Positions 49,396-60,604 of a stretch of DNA of 64,000 nt are shown in pieces (the stretch's first letter is position 1; every line of letters begins with the position of its first letter). The stretch comes from Piper betle (Eukaryota; Streptophyta; Magnoliopsida; Piperales; Piperaceae): positions 36,163-100,162 of the forward strand of contig JAURVB010002168.1 in NCBI GenBank assembly GCA_033002965.1, given 5' to 3'. The notes beneath the pieces were generated by a model. That model was not told the DNA's origin. It made no database searches and worked only from the letters and a program-made list of their open reading frames with translations. The translations under genes and the position numbers were made by a program.

Positions 49396-50586
49396 TGTTA
49401 AGTGTTTGAAGTATACAATATTTACCCATGTTTTTAATGTGATTTTGTACATCCTAGTGATAATTATTATTAATTAGGTGATATTTTACTTTAATTTTTT
49501 AGTTAATTCATATTTTATTAGATACGCTTAATTTTGGAGTTTCAATGAAGAAAAAGATGAAACATATTAAGCTTAAGAATTGAAAGGTTATGGTCACACA
49601 ATGCTTACTACAAGGAGTTCACAAAGCTCGATGAGGATGGATGTACATTGCTTTGGTTACATTTGCTTTAGTACGTCGAGGAGTTGGAAATTTGAATGGA
49701 TATCATAATCAATTAGAATATATTAATTTGTGAACACCTTCCTTGAATTCATGTATCTTATGGTCATCTCATCTTCTATATAAATGGGTGGTCATTTGTT
49801 GTTTAAGATATCTAACTCTTGGCTTAGAAGTAGTTCTAGTTTTTATAATTCTTTTCCTTTCATAATAAGAAGTAGTTTATTCTTTATAATGTTTTCTATT
49901 TTTATGGAGTAATCCTTTATTTCGTTCTAAAGAATGGAACTTAACATGGTTTACTTATAGTCATTTCAATCTCTTACTCTTTTATTCAATTGATTGCTTG
50001 AATTATTATGTTCTTAATGCTAAGAGTAGACTGATCACCTATTACTTAGATCATAAGGTTTAATTATATTTCGAGAGAAATCAGTAAGATTAGTCATTGA
50101 TAATTCATCATATGACAAGTCTTTTAACTTATTTGTTATTTTGGTTGGGAGATATACAACACCGTATATGATTGTAAGGCAAATTTTAATGCGTTATTTT
50201 GTTGATTAATCAATTATCACCTGAGGTAGAAATTGAGGCAAAATAATAGATGCATGAAGGAGCGGGAACCATTATGTTATATAATTCTCCTAGATCGGTA
50301 ATTCAAGAGAATAAAAGATAAGAATAAGATGTGATAAATATTAAATTCATGTTAAAGGAAATTCAACTCTATAACGAGTTTTATCATTATAACTTTTTTC
50401 TTTAATTTAAAGTTATTATTTAGATTTAGTTAAGTTGATTGTTTTTCTTTTGTTATTAATTTCATTTTCTTTTATTAATCTAAGGAAATTCATTTCTGTT
50501 TGGGACAATACTCAAATTTATCATTATATTACTTATTTTGATCTTATATACTTGTACGTCATTGAAATTATTCAAACAAGTTTTTG
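49396..50586 (+). repeat. Athila-type LTR, plus orientation, uninterrupted
   Basis: Starts TGTTAAGTGTTTGAAG and matches 28125-28265 plus 43111-44147 through its length, so it shows the unsplit form of that LTR. Immediately after it is GAATTGGGGTGTTACA (50589-50604), identical to a Tekay LTR terminus, the scar of a further rearrangement. Confidence 0.85.
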
Positions 50587-52069
50587 CGAATTGGGGTGTT
50601 ACATTTCGTGGTCTGGCTTGACAAAGGCCAATAGAGCAGTCGATTGCCTTATAGTAGTGAATGAACTAAGATGGACAGATAATATATGGGCTAGTAGAAC
50701 AATTGGCTGCCTAGTAGTAGTTTGGAGGTACAAAGATTAGCAAAGTCGCATTGCATGTAGTGCAGATACCATCCGAGTATCTTGATTACCGTCCAACCAA
50801 GTATACTACAACAGGCTAGCTATAGGATAGATGGGTACGCGAGTGCATAGTAGACCTACACGAGGAAATAAGAGGATAGGTAGATAGTATGTCAGGAATT
50901 ATAGACACATAATAAGGATTGAACTCCATGACTACCAATTAAGATGTAAGAACCAAATGTCAAAAGGACATGATAGTACTACATGGACCATCCGATGGAT
51001 GATGAGGAGATCAGTATGACTAACAGCTTTGTAGTACGATTGATGAGTATGACAGAGTTTAGCATCTACTCAGACAAATGGAAAATGACCAAAGCAACTA
51101 GACTAAGGTCAGAGATCCAAATTACTTACACGAGCATCCAAGCAGGTACCCCGACTTTAGAGATGTGTGTGGGCAGTGTTATATAGTTTCATGATGTGCA
51201 TCTTTACATTGTAGGTAGCCAATATATGATCATTAACTATGTTGAGTGCTACTTGATGTTATTTTATTTAACTAACTTTCTATGTAGAGTAGTTAACTTT
51301 GGACTATTAACTAATGACCTTCGTAGGGTTTATTTAAGCCCCAAAGTCCTGAGACTGACGTTGGAGCACTTAAGATACACAACTATATTTGGTTGCAACT
51401 GTGTGTGTGTGTTAAAGTAATGTGGATGGAGGAGCTTACAGCTCATACCTCAGACAATCCACGTTAAGACTAGGTGTTAGGGTATGATACCCTAACACTT
51501 GAAGAATGTCTCTTTGCTTTAATTTCCGTTGCGAGGTATGTGGAACAAGTAGTATTTACATTACTACAAGTTTTGCATCATTATTAAGAATAAGAATACC
51601 TAACTTCAAGCTTGTAACTAATTATAAGAATTGGATCATGCATCCACATTTCTTTAAACTCAACGTCTTAATTGTAGCAGGGGTGCACGTCTTTTATAGT
51701 TCAGAGTAATCATCTGTATTATGTAAAGTCACCCTCTTAGTTGTCGGGGTTGTGCTACCTCTCTCGCGACTCAGAGTACTCATGCTAGGAACTTCCCTTA
51801 GAATTAAGAACATTCTTATATAATATGATTTCAGCATGCATTGTATGAAAAAAGTAAGGTATCCATCTTATTCAAACTTATTTTATTTGATCTTGACTTT
51901 TAGTCGATCCTCTAATATTCTTCAAACTAGCTTAATTTGTATTTTAAAAATATAATTTGTTGAACTTTTCACCAAAAAGAGGGGAAATTTTGATATTACC
52001 AAGTGATAGGAAAATTATGTATTATTACTATAAAAAAGGAAATTTGTTTACTATGATAATAAGAGTACC

Positions 52070-52071
<2 letters not shown>
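50587..52071. other. Unassigned DNA upstream of gamma-CAL
   Basis: After a 16-bp Tekay LTR scar the sequence has no recognisable gene. Open frames of 67-101 codons show no domain. It contains the hairpin at 51474-51498. Confidence 0.4.
51474..51498. other. Perfect 11-bp hairpin
   Basis: GTGTTAGGGTA, a 3-nt loop (TGA), then TACCCTAACAC. There is no T-run after it and no adjacent gene. Confidence 0.9.

Positions 52072-52135
<64 letters not shown>
52072..52135. repeat. (AT)n microsatellite
   Basis: About 32 uninterrupted AT dinucleotides some 310 bp upstream of the gamma-CAL ATG. Confidence 0.95.
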
Positions 52136-52140
<5 letters not shown>

Positions 52141-52443
52141 CGGCTCTGAGTCGGCTGCCAAAAGGCCAACGGTGGCCAGTCATAGCCATCCCTGGTGGTT
52201 TCGACTAGTGTGCTGCTTGGCAATAAAAAAATTCTCCCTTTTCCGGTAAAAAGTCTAATTTTTATATAATTTCATTAGACTTTTCTAATCCGTAATCGTC
52301 AATTTAAATAAAGAGCCCTAAACTCACTTTTTGGTTGATGGCCCCACTCTACACGAGTAACGCCGCACGTGCCTCACCTTCCTTCCTTTTCTCCCCCAAC
52401 CTCTCCCTCCCTCGACTCCAGAAACTGTGTAGAGCAATTGGCA
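52136..52443 (+). promoter_or_regulatory. Gamma-CAL promoter and 5' UTR
   Basis: The stretch contains a TATATAAT motif (52263-52270), a G-box core CACGTG (52366-52371) and a C/T-rich leader (CCCAACCTCTCCCTCCCTC) that ends at ATG 52444. The G-box is a common bZIP/bHLH site; whether it is used is not known. Confidence 0.45.
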
Positions 52444-55400
52444 ATGGCGACGCTTGAGCCCGCCTTTCCCGCAAAACCCTAGCCCTCACCCGATCCCTCT
52501 CCACCCCAATCCCCTTACACCGCCACCTCTCCTCCGAGGCGGTGGTTCAGCAGTCGTCCTTCTCGTCGCCGCCGCCGCCGCCGCCCACCACCGGTGATCG
52601 GGTGAAGTGGGACTACAGGGGGCAGAGGCAGATCATCCCCCTGGGCCAGTGGTTGCCCAAGATTGCGGTCGATGCGTACGTCGCGCCGAATGTGGTGCTG
52701 GCCGGCCAGGTCGCGGTCTGCGACGGCGCCTCCGTCTGGAGCGGCTCCGTCCTCCGCGGCGACCTCAACAAGATCACAGTTGGGTTCTGCTCCAATGTCC
52801 AGGAGCGGTGCGTTCTGCACGCCGCCTGGTCGTCCCCCACAGGTTTGATATTGAGGATTTCTTGATTATACCTTCTGAATATTTATGATTTGTGGTAGAG
52901 AAGAGTTAGGAATTGGGATCAATGCAATCTTCTTTTGTATTTTTTAGTGTTATCCATTAGATTCTTACGTTATTCGGAAATGTAATCAGAATTGATATGG
53001 TTCTCTTTTTACTAGCTTAGAGATGCTCTCAACCATATCCATATTAAAGTCTTGATCTAGTTGGTGCAAGTAATAAGTGATAAGTAGAGCAAAAAAATTT
53101 GAGGTAAACCATATAAATGCTAAATTTTGGACTCTGACCTTGTGTTATATGTATTGGGTTAATCTCAGTGACTTGTAGGATAATAGGAAAACTTTATTAT
53201 TTGAGTTAGCTTTTAGATTAAGAGCAACCCGGAAAACCTATTGTAAGTCTTTTTGGGGGCCCATAGGGCCCAACAATAGTATCAGAGTCACGTTGGTTTT
53301 AGTGTTGTCTCGCTTTGCCTCATGGTATGTCAACCAACCCCAATTGCCGAATTAGAATCTCCTTGAACTTCACTATAACATGTGGACTTAGTATCTGGCA
53401 ATGAGGGGGAAATGATTCGGGCGGTATGATGTGTGAAGGGAGAATTATTGGGGATTAGCTCTGGGCGTAGGTAGGTCAAATTTGTGGGGGTTAATCCAAA
53501 ATGGGCTACACGAGCCCTAAGTAGTTTACCGGATAAATTGAATAAATTAGTATTATGGATATGACAACTAGAGATGAACTTAGTATTATGCATATGACAG
53601 CAATAGATGGCCCAATGCTAAATAAACAAATAGAATCCTATATTGGTTCTTTGCTTGAGGGAGTAGCGCTAACTAGCTTCCCAAAAGTTTCTTTTTGTTT
53701 TAGAAGAAAAGCTTATTCCAAAACTTATGCGTGACATTCAAGTGGCTATTAAGAAGAGGAAGAAATAGTCAAGGCGGTTTGATTTCTAGCCCCATTCCAC
53801 GGGAAGGGAGAGGATCAAAACATGCCATTGAAAGTTTCTATTGAGACAAAAATGGGCTGTCAAGATCGTTATTCCTATCTTATTGACCGTTGCTTGTACC
53901 TTATTTCAGCATATATCATGGTCAATTCCTCAGCAAAAGGGGGTGGCGATTCTTCCACAAAAGAATTGGATAAGTGAGATGTCATCAACTTCAAGGAAAG
54001 GGTAGAAGAATGGGATCTTCCCTTCAAACCATACTTGAGAGTTTCCTAACTCATACAGCTCGCTGTGTAGTCTTTTGGTTTTCGTAGAGGTCTAGAGAAA
54101 GCTAGCTTAAGGAACCTTATTCCTTAAGCTAGCTTTTGGATTAAGAGAGGCCCGTGAAATCTATTGCAAGTCGCTTTTGGGCCCAACAATATGGCTTCTT
54201 GGCTTCTTCAATATATTGAGAGTTAATTTTCTTACATGCCTAATTCAAGGAACTAGTGACTGAGTCTTAATATGAAATGGAAGTAGGTTTATTCTGAGGG
54301 TCTTATCTTGATCACAATAAATTTGGAGACAAAAACATGCAAAATGTTTTTTTTGAGAAGTTTGATTGCTTGTAATTTTATGAGATTTCGTATTGTTTGC
54401 GTAAGATCCCCTAAATAATTAGTTGTGTATATCCAATACCTACTGGCGTAAGATTTAGTATATTAGTGGGGATATGTATATAGATTTTCAACTTTGGTTT
54501 ATTAATATTTTTGAAAAAATAACTACGTCCATTAGTTTGTATATGGTTTAGGTCGTTACAAATGGTACAAGAGCTAACTTAGGACCGTATATGTTATCGT
54601 AAAAACCCCGAAATATGTTAGTGTAAAACTCTAAAAATAATTAGGTTATTTTATTTAATGTTTTGTAAATCTTAGAATGAGTCTGAAATATTATTTAATT
54701 ATATTCTTATCTTCTAAATCTTGCTTAGTTAATTCTTATTAAAAAAACTAAGAATAATAATAGTAAAATAATAAAAAATAAAATAATAATAAAATAAATA
54801 AATAAATTATTAATCCTTTTGGATCAATTAATAGGGTATAATCGGTGTGGCTAGCCATTTTCATTATAAGGTAGTGGAGTTTTTGTGGAGATTTGGTTGA
54901 CTAGGTCGTGTGGGAGGATATGGACCGTTGGATCTTAGAGGATGTGGGGAGATTTAAGGGAGTTATGTACTTAGTACGTTAAAACCCTTATAGGTGAGTC
55001 TTCACATTTTTCACCTTCGCTACCTCTTCTTTTGGCGCCAACCCCCTCTACTCCTCTATTCATCTACCTTCCCTCTTGTTTGATATCATTTTTTCCCTCT
55101 CTCCTTGTTTTTTCCGCCCCCTCTTCATACATGCATCTCTTTGTTTTTTTTTAATTTCTTTTGATTATGAAGGTCCGTTTGATTTCTTCTTATTCAATGT
55201 GCCTGTTCATCATGTGGGTGAATGATTTCTTATTGTTGCACATTGTTGCATGAATTTTTAAGTGGGAAGCTATACTTATTTTTTCTTTTGACGCTCTGTT
55301 TTTATTTTATTTTTCTTCTTCTTATTGTTTTGTGAATTAACTAAATCATCGTGCTTAGTGTTTATTTGCAATATTATTAATTTCTCTGTTTGTATTAATT

Positions 55401-58400
55401 AATATTAATATTATTACTATTTTGTATTGTGATACATATTATTGGCGTTAATTTATGATTCATGTTGTCTATAAATTAATATTGGTATTATATTAAATAT
55501 TGATTACATGTTCGGTAATTCCATTTCATTTATTACACTTATGTTTGATAAATTGATAATATCTAATTATAATGTAATTATTATTACTTACTCTCATTTA
55601 ACTTGTTGAACTCTAAATCTTCATGCATGATAAAAATTAAAAATAAAATTAACAAACTAGTTTTTCTTCGTGTATGAATAGTGGGGTCATGTATATTATA
55701 TGCAGACTACATATGAGAGAAAATACCTAAGTTGGTAATGACATTATAGTATTTGTTAGTTCTTTTTGGATTAAACTGATTTAGGTTTGCTATTAATTAA
55801 CCATTTAATATTTCTCTTCTTGATTTTAAGCTATATAGATCAGTATTAACATTATAAATTAAGACAAGAGGTTTATTTGGTAATAATATAGTAATTGATT
55901 ATATATAATGTCTCATACAGTGTGCAATTTAAATCAATTATTGTGATATTAGTTGCTCTATTATATTATATATATAGTACAACCATTATATAAGTATGAA
56001 ACTTTTAAAATGTTATTAAATAAATAAGGCATTAGTTTTGTGTCTTATTAATTTATTAACTTATAGCTATTTTTTGCTATGGGAATGGTAAATTAATTAT
56101 AATATATGCATAAATTATTGACAAGTACTTAGGGCAAATTAATAAATATGATTATATTTATTTTTAGCTGTCATTGTGTGGCTTACAATTCTAATTATTT
56201 TAAATGGTTGATGAGGCATAAACTATATTATTAATTTATGAGTTAGAATATGGATAGCTTACTTGTTAGTATATTTTAATCATTTGAGCAATTATCAATT
56301 GTTTACCCGTTTTAATACTTTGTTCACTATTATATATGATTAATTATTAATTTATGGGTTGATAAATATTGACATCTTTATGAGTCCAAATAGTTGTTGG
56401 CATGTTTTGATTTATGATTAATAATATGGTGTGACCATATAAATTTAGCTAAATTTAGCTGGTGTCATTGTTCACTTATAAGTAATTAACCAAATGATTA
56501 ACTAATTATTTTGGGATATACTTTATTGTTGTTTTTATGTACTTAATTGCGTGCCGCATATCATATCATTTTATGCATTAAAAAGAATTATACATGTTAA
56601 TGTATAAACTATTTGTGACTCCTAGATTAGGATTCTCATTGCGATTATGTTACCTCATCATACTTCCAAGTCTGTATAACTACTTCAAATATTGTATATT
56701 CCTTTTTAGCAACCCTGGTCGACTTGAGTTTAGATTCGATCATTATGCACCGAGCACACTGAGGTCAAGGAATTGACTCAATCCAATATGGGGCCGCACC
56801 GGGAACAAAGAATTGCCTCCACAGGTGTGAGCATGGATAGATGGGTTAGAGTCGGGATAGTTGAAGGACTCTGTTATTAAATTGTTCATTTTTCTTACTT
56901 TAGTTATTATATCTCTGGTCTGTTTGCATGGCAATGTGATTTCAATTCGTTTCATTAATCTCAGTTGATTTCGATCATTGGTTATCTTATATTTTATTTC
57001 ATGGCATAACTTAGAATTTGAATTTTAATTGATTCTTTATGAATAAATTTAATTGACATTTTGCCAAAAAGTAATTTACGTCATGAGTTTATTTACAATG
57101 TTGATAAATTAATAAAAAAATAATTTAAGAGGCTTAGTTTTATATTGTAATACATGGCTTGTGGCTCGGAACTAGGGCTGCTAATTGAGCGAGCCAGCTT
57201 ATGAGCATTTAGCATTCGGCTCGGTTTTACTCGACTCGAAACTCGACATTTAAATATTCGAGTTCAAACTCGACTCGAATTCTAATCCTTCGAGTCGAGT
57301 TTGAACAAGGTAGTGTTCGACTCGACTGGACTCGGTTATAACTCGAACTCGACTCGAAATCGGCTTGTAGTTCGACTCGAACTCGACTCGATAAAATAAT
57401 ATAATAATATAGTTTATATATATATTATATATATATATATATATTATATATATATACTAATAAGTTTAATTGTAACTAGTTATATTTATTTATATATAAT
57501 ATATTAGTTGAGATGGTAGGTATTGAAGTTATAGGCTTGAAGTTGTAGGTTCAAGTCATGTTGACTACATTTTTATAAGTGAGATATTTTTTACTTTTAA
57601 TCGAGCCAGTTTCAAGTTCACAAACTAGCTGGGTTCGAGCTTATTAAAATTGAACAGTTTAATTTTATTCGAGTTCTAGTCGAGTTCGAACGCATAAAAG
57701 ATATTCGAGTCGAGTTCGAGCATGTATGTTTAAAACTCGTTCGATCTCGAGTCGAGTTCGAACAAACTTCAAGCTATTCGAACCGAGTTCGAACACAAAT
57801 TGAACTCGGCTCGCTCACTCATTTAGTAGCTCTACTCAGAACAGATGGGTTGTTATAGTTAGAGTCATTAACCAATTATAGAAATTTTGGGGATGAAATT
57901 TCTTAGAGGTAGGTGGAATATAAGATTCTCATAATAGTTAGTAATAGTTAGTCTCATATTTAATACCTATTATAATAAGATCCATTATCTTAGTTAGGCT
58001 GTGTCATAGATCTTCAACCTTGGTTAACCACTTTTAAAAAAACTTTGACCCATCAATTTTTCCTTGGGCAAGGTTGTTACATAGTCGATATACTAAAAGT
58101 CATAGTCGATATACTAAAAGTTTATATATATGCATATTAGATACATTAGTATGTGATATAATAATAATGCTTTAAACTTATGAGATAGTTAATGAGTGAC
58201 AATTTTAAATTGCTTACTATTGTGAATACCTGTCCAGTTCATCTACTATATATCAATAATTTTTTTTCATTGCCAATACCTTACTGTTCTTGTTCTATTT
58301 GTTTTGTTCAAGTAATTAATTTGATTTTGATTACTGCCTCAAATAAACTCAGCCAATAGTGCTTGCCCTATTATTTTCCGATTCAGATTGTAGGATCAAA

Positions 58401-60053
58401 CAGGTACGATGTGTACTTGTCAAGGTAATAATATTGAGGTGATATTGCATGTGGTTTTAGTCAGAGACAAATGATATGCAGCTTTTCATTTTTTAGGAAA
58501 TATAGAAGCGATTGCATGTGCCACAAGTTGTCTTCAATGAAGTTTTGGACATTGTTGTACTTGGTACTTCTTATGGGAAGCATACTTAGGTTATCAGTCA
58601 CAAATGGAAGATTGCTAATAATGCATGTCAATACATTTTTCCTCATCTCATCAGTCTTGTTGAATGAGGCTTGACTGTTGATATGGCCAGATAAACTGTA
58701 GGGAAGGGATCCATAATCCTGATGCGAATCATCTGGTATATCAATTGGCTAATGATGACAATTAGCCTAGCTGGATAAATCCAAGTTTGACTTCGCTGGT
58801 GCTGAATTTGCCTCAACTCCTAAGATGATTAATAATGTCTATTTTTAAAGAAATGTCGTGCAAAATGTAGTACTTTGTCTAAGGTATTATATCATTGTGT
58901 CATTTGTAACTAATAATTAGTTGAGCCAGATTCTGTCTGCCAGATACGATTGAGTTGAACTAACTAGATCTGTCACCTGCTTGAGCTTGGCTGATGGCTC
59001 TGAAGTGAGGCTCATCAAGATTGACCCAAGTTAGTTTTGTTCTGTTTTGCTACTGCCTAATGAAATGTAGTTAAGATTTACTGCCTAATGAAATGTCGTC
59101 AAGATTGAGGCAAATAGGTTCTGCTCAGTTTTACTGCTGCTCTGAAAGAGACCAACTATTAGACATTTCTTTTCATAATTTGTTTTCTAGTCTATCATTA
59201 ACTGTTTCACGTCAGGAACAAAAAATTATAGGGATTGATTGTGGTTTTCACAATGTGTTGTGGTTCATGTGGCTTTATTCTCATGCTTGTGAGACATTTA
59301 TTCACTGTTAATTGCATCTGGTTTTTAATATTCTTTGTTGCTGGTAAGTTCTACTTACTTTTCCTACACAAAATGTTATTTTTTATTTAAAATCTTACAT
59401 GCATTTGATTTATGTAGAAGATCAAACTCTTTGGATGGGAGATATAGCTTCCCTAATGGGAGGGTTCTGGTTTAATAATACGTCTGGCCTTTCCTGTGGG
59501 AGGGGGAGCAGTTTTGACTAAAGTTTAAAGCAATAAGTTGAAGAAAAAAAGATGATTCTTACATCATGCCTTTCCTTATTCAGATATGACTTAGTTTTGT
59601 AGCACCCATTCTGAAAAAAACATGGTTATTTTGGTGAAATTTCAACTGAAAAATTAGTTTCTGTTAATCATGACAGGTCTTCTTGCGGAGACATCTATTG
59701 AGAGGTTTGTGACCATAGGAGCTTATTGTCTGCTAAGATCTTGTACCATTGAACCTGAGTGTATCATTGGACAGCACACTATCTTGATGGAGGGCTCACT
59801 AGTCGAGACCCACTCTATTCTAGAAGCTGGATCTGTTCTTCCTCCAGGTCGGCGAATTCCATCGGGTGAACTTTGGGCTGGAAACCCGGCAAGGTTTGTT
59901 CGAAGTCTAACTCATGAGGAGATCGTAGAGATTCCAAAACTAGCTGTTGCCATTAATGATTTGAGCAAGAGCCACTTTTCAGAGTTTCTTCCTTACTCCA
60001 CAGTATATTTGGAGGTAGAGAAACTAAAGAAATCTCTTGGAATATCTCTTTGA
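52444..60053 (+). CDS. GAMMACAL: Gamma-carbonic anhydrase-like subunit of mitochondrial complex I (start frame broken)
   Basis: Exon 1 (52444-52842) and exon 2 (59677-60053) join in phase 1 (PT-G/G-LLAE). The product has a left-handed beta-helix of hexapeptide repeats and matches Arabidopsis GAMMA CAL1/2 (VKWDYRGQRQIIPLGQWLPK, RGDLNKITVGFCSNVQERC, GQHTILMEGSLVET, PPGRRIPSGELW). Gamma-CAL joins gamma-CA in the matrix carbonic-anhydrase domain of complex I and is needed for assembly. Zinc ligands of the gamma-CA motif TIGHxxxLHG are lost here (TIGAYCLLRS), as is usual for CAL. The Arg/Ser-rich presequence ends near HLSSEAVV. However, ATG 52444 gives only MATLEPAFPAKP before a stop, while the presequence frame begins after TGA at 52455. 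A net 1-nt shift separates them, and no other in-frame ATG exists in exon 1. Either an indel or assembly error, a missed upstream exon, or a recent null. Confidence 0.88.
53205..54188 (+). mobile_element. Possible small LTR element with initiator-Met site
   Basis: Two direct repeats of about 65-70 bp (53205-53275 and 54124-54188) share GTTAGCTTTTAGATTAAGAG, CTATTGTAAGTC and the end GGGCCCAACA. AGTATCAGAGTC (53278-53289), one or two changes from the iMet primer consensus, follows the first. The 850-bp interior has no clear protein. The left edge of the repeats is not resolved. Confidence 0.45.
54098..54136. other. Perfect 17-bp hairpin in the gamma-CAL intron
   Basis: AAAGCTAGCTTAAGGAA, a 5-nt loop (CCTTA), then its exact complement. 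It overlaps the start of the right repeat of the 53205-54188 element. Confidence 0.9.
54398..58081 (+). mobile_element. TRIM-family element with long insertion, copy C
   Basis: The left repeat (54398-54560, ending GGTCGTTACA) and right repeat (about 57916-58081, ending GGTTGTTACA) share AATACCTA, TAGATYTTCAAC and TTTGGTTWA with copies A and B. A primer-like site TGGTACAAGAGC (54563-54574) follows the left repeat, and AGAGGTAGGTGGA precedes the right one. The 3.3-kb interior is far larger than in the other copies and includes the hAT MITE and sequence related to the insert at 37189, so later insertions enlarged it. Confidence 0.55.
57173..57834. mobile_element. hAT MITE
   Basis: 662 bp with terminal inverted repeats TAGGGCTGCTAATTGAGC and TAGAGCTACTAAATGAGT and an interior packed with ACTCGACTCG/CGAGTCGAGT motifs in both directions. 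The flanks CTCGGAAC (57165-57172) and CTCAGAAC (57835-57842) form an 8-bp target duplication with one mismatch, diagnostic of hAT. It contains no transposase. Confidence 0.88.
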
Positions 60054-60102
60054 GGAACTGTTTTCTGCACTCAAATGTTACTTGGTGGTTTCTCTCATAT
60101 CA

Positions 60103-60108
60103 AATAAA
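60103..60108 (+). terminator. Gamma-CAL polyadenylation signal
   Basis: AATAAA 50 bp after the stop codon, followed by a T-rich stretch. Confidence 0.6.
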
Positions 60109-60412
60109 GAACGCCCGAGTTTTGTATTTGTATGTTTCCTCTGAGTTCTTTGTGTAAGAAATAAGATGAATTTATTTATTTGTTATGAGGGGCGACCACG
60201 TTTCTTGTGGTACATTCGCCCAGGAACCTCAAAAGGGCATAATTTGGTGATTTATCTTTCCCCATTTCTACTTCAGGAATTATCTTGTTACTAATTGTTG
60301 GCTTACCCAGACTGTTTCCTTAGATATTAGACTGGTGATGAAGAAATTCTATGTAATGTTATATCAGTTTTCCTTAATTTGCAAGTCATGGGAAATATAT
60401 TTCATAGATCGC

Positions 60413-60604
60413 TTAATCTGGCATTCTTCTGCGTTTGACAGAGTTCAGAGCTTTGAGCTTTGCATGGCCTTCAATTAAGCTTCGTGTGGCCTGAAATATG
60501 ACCATTACTAGAGAAAGAACAAAACCATTACGAAAGAAGATTATAGAACCAGTAGCAGCGAACCTCTCAACCTCTTGAATTATTTTCAGAGCAAAAGCTG
60601 CCAT
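60413..60604 (-). CDS. Hypothetical 63-residue membrane-type peptide
   Basis: A short frame beginning MAAFALKIIQEVERF, with a hydrophobic stretch (FVLSLVMVIFQ, residues 28-38) and a basic C-terminus (KRRRMPD). It runs towards the 3' end of gamma-CAL. I do not recognise it. Codon choice looks protein-like and the ATG context (CAGCC before it) is unremarkable. It could be a small gene, an exon of a larger lost gene, or chance. Confidence 0.3.
   Translation of the reverse strand: MAAFALKIIQEVERFAATGSIIFFRNGFVLSLVMVIFQATRSLIEGHAKLKALNSVKRRRMPD

Larger units (their letters stand above)
52843..59676 (+). other. 6.8-kb gamma-CAL intron
   Basis: Donor G/GTTTGA at 52843 and acceptor CATGACAG at 59676. 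Inside are a short-LTR element (53205-54188), a TRIM-like unit with a long internal insertion (54398-58081) and a hAT MITE. The parts closest to the exons (52860-53150 and 58700-59670) look like ordinary intron DNA. Sequence near 56700-56840 resembles 37990-38090, linking the internal insertion with the large-LTR family nested in the Tekay element. Confidence 0.85.

Noticed and set aside
52515..52888. Four overlapping frames on both strands over gamma-CAL exon 1
   Set aside because: These are shadows of the GC-rich coding exon; only the frame matching the gamma-CAL family is real.
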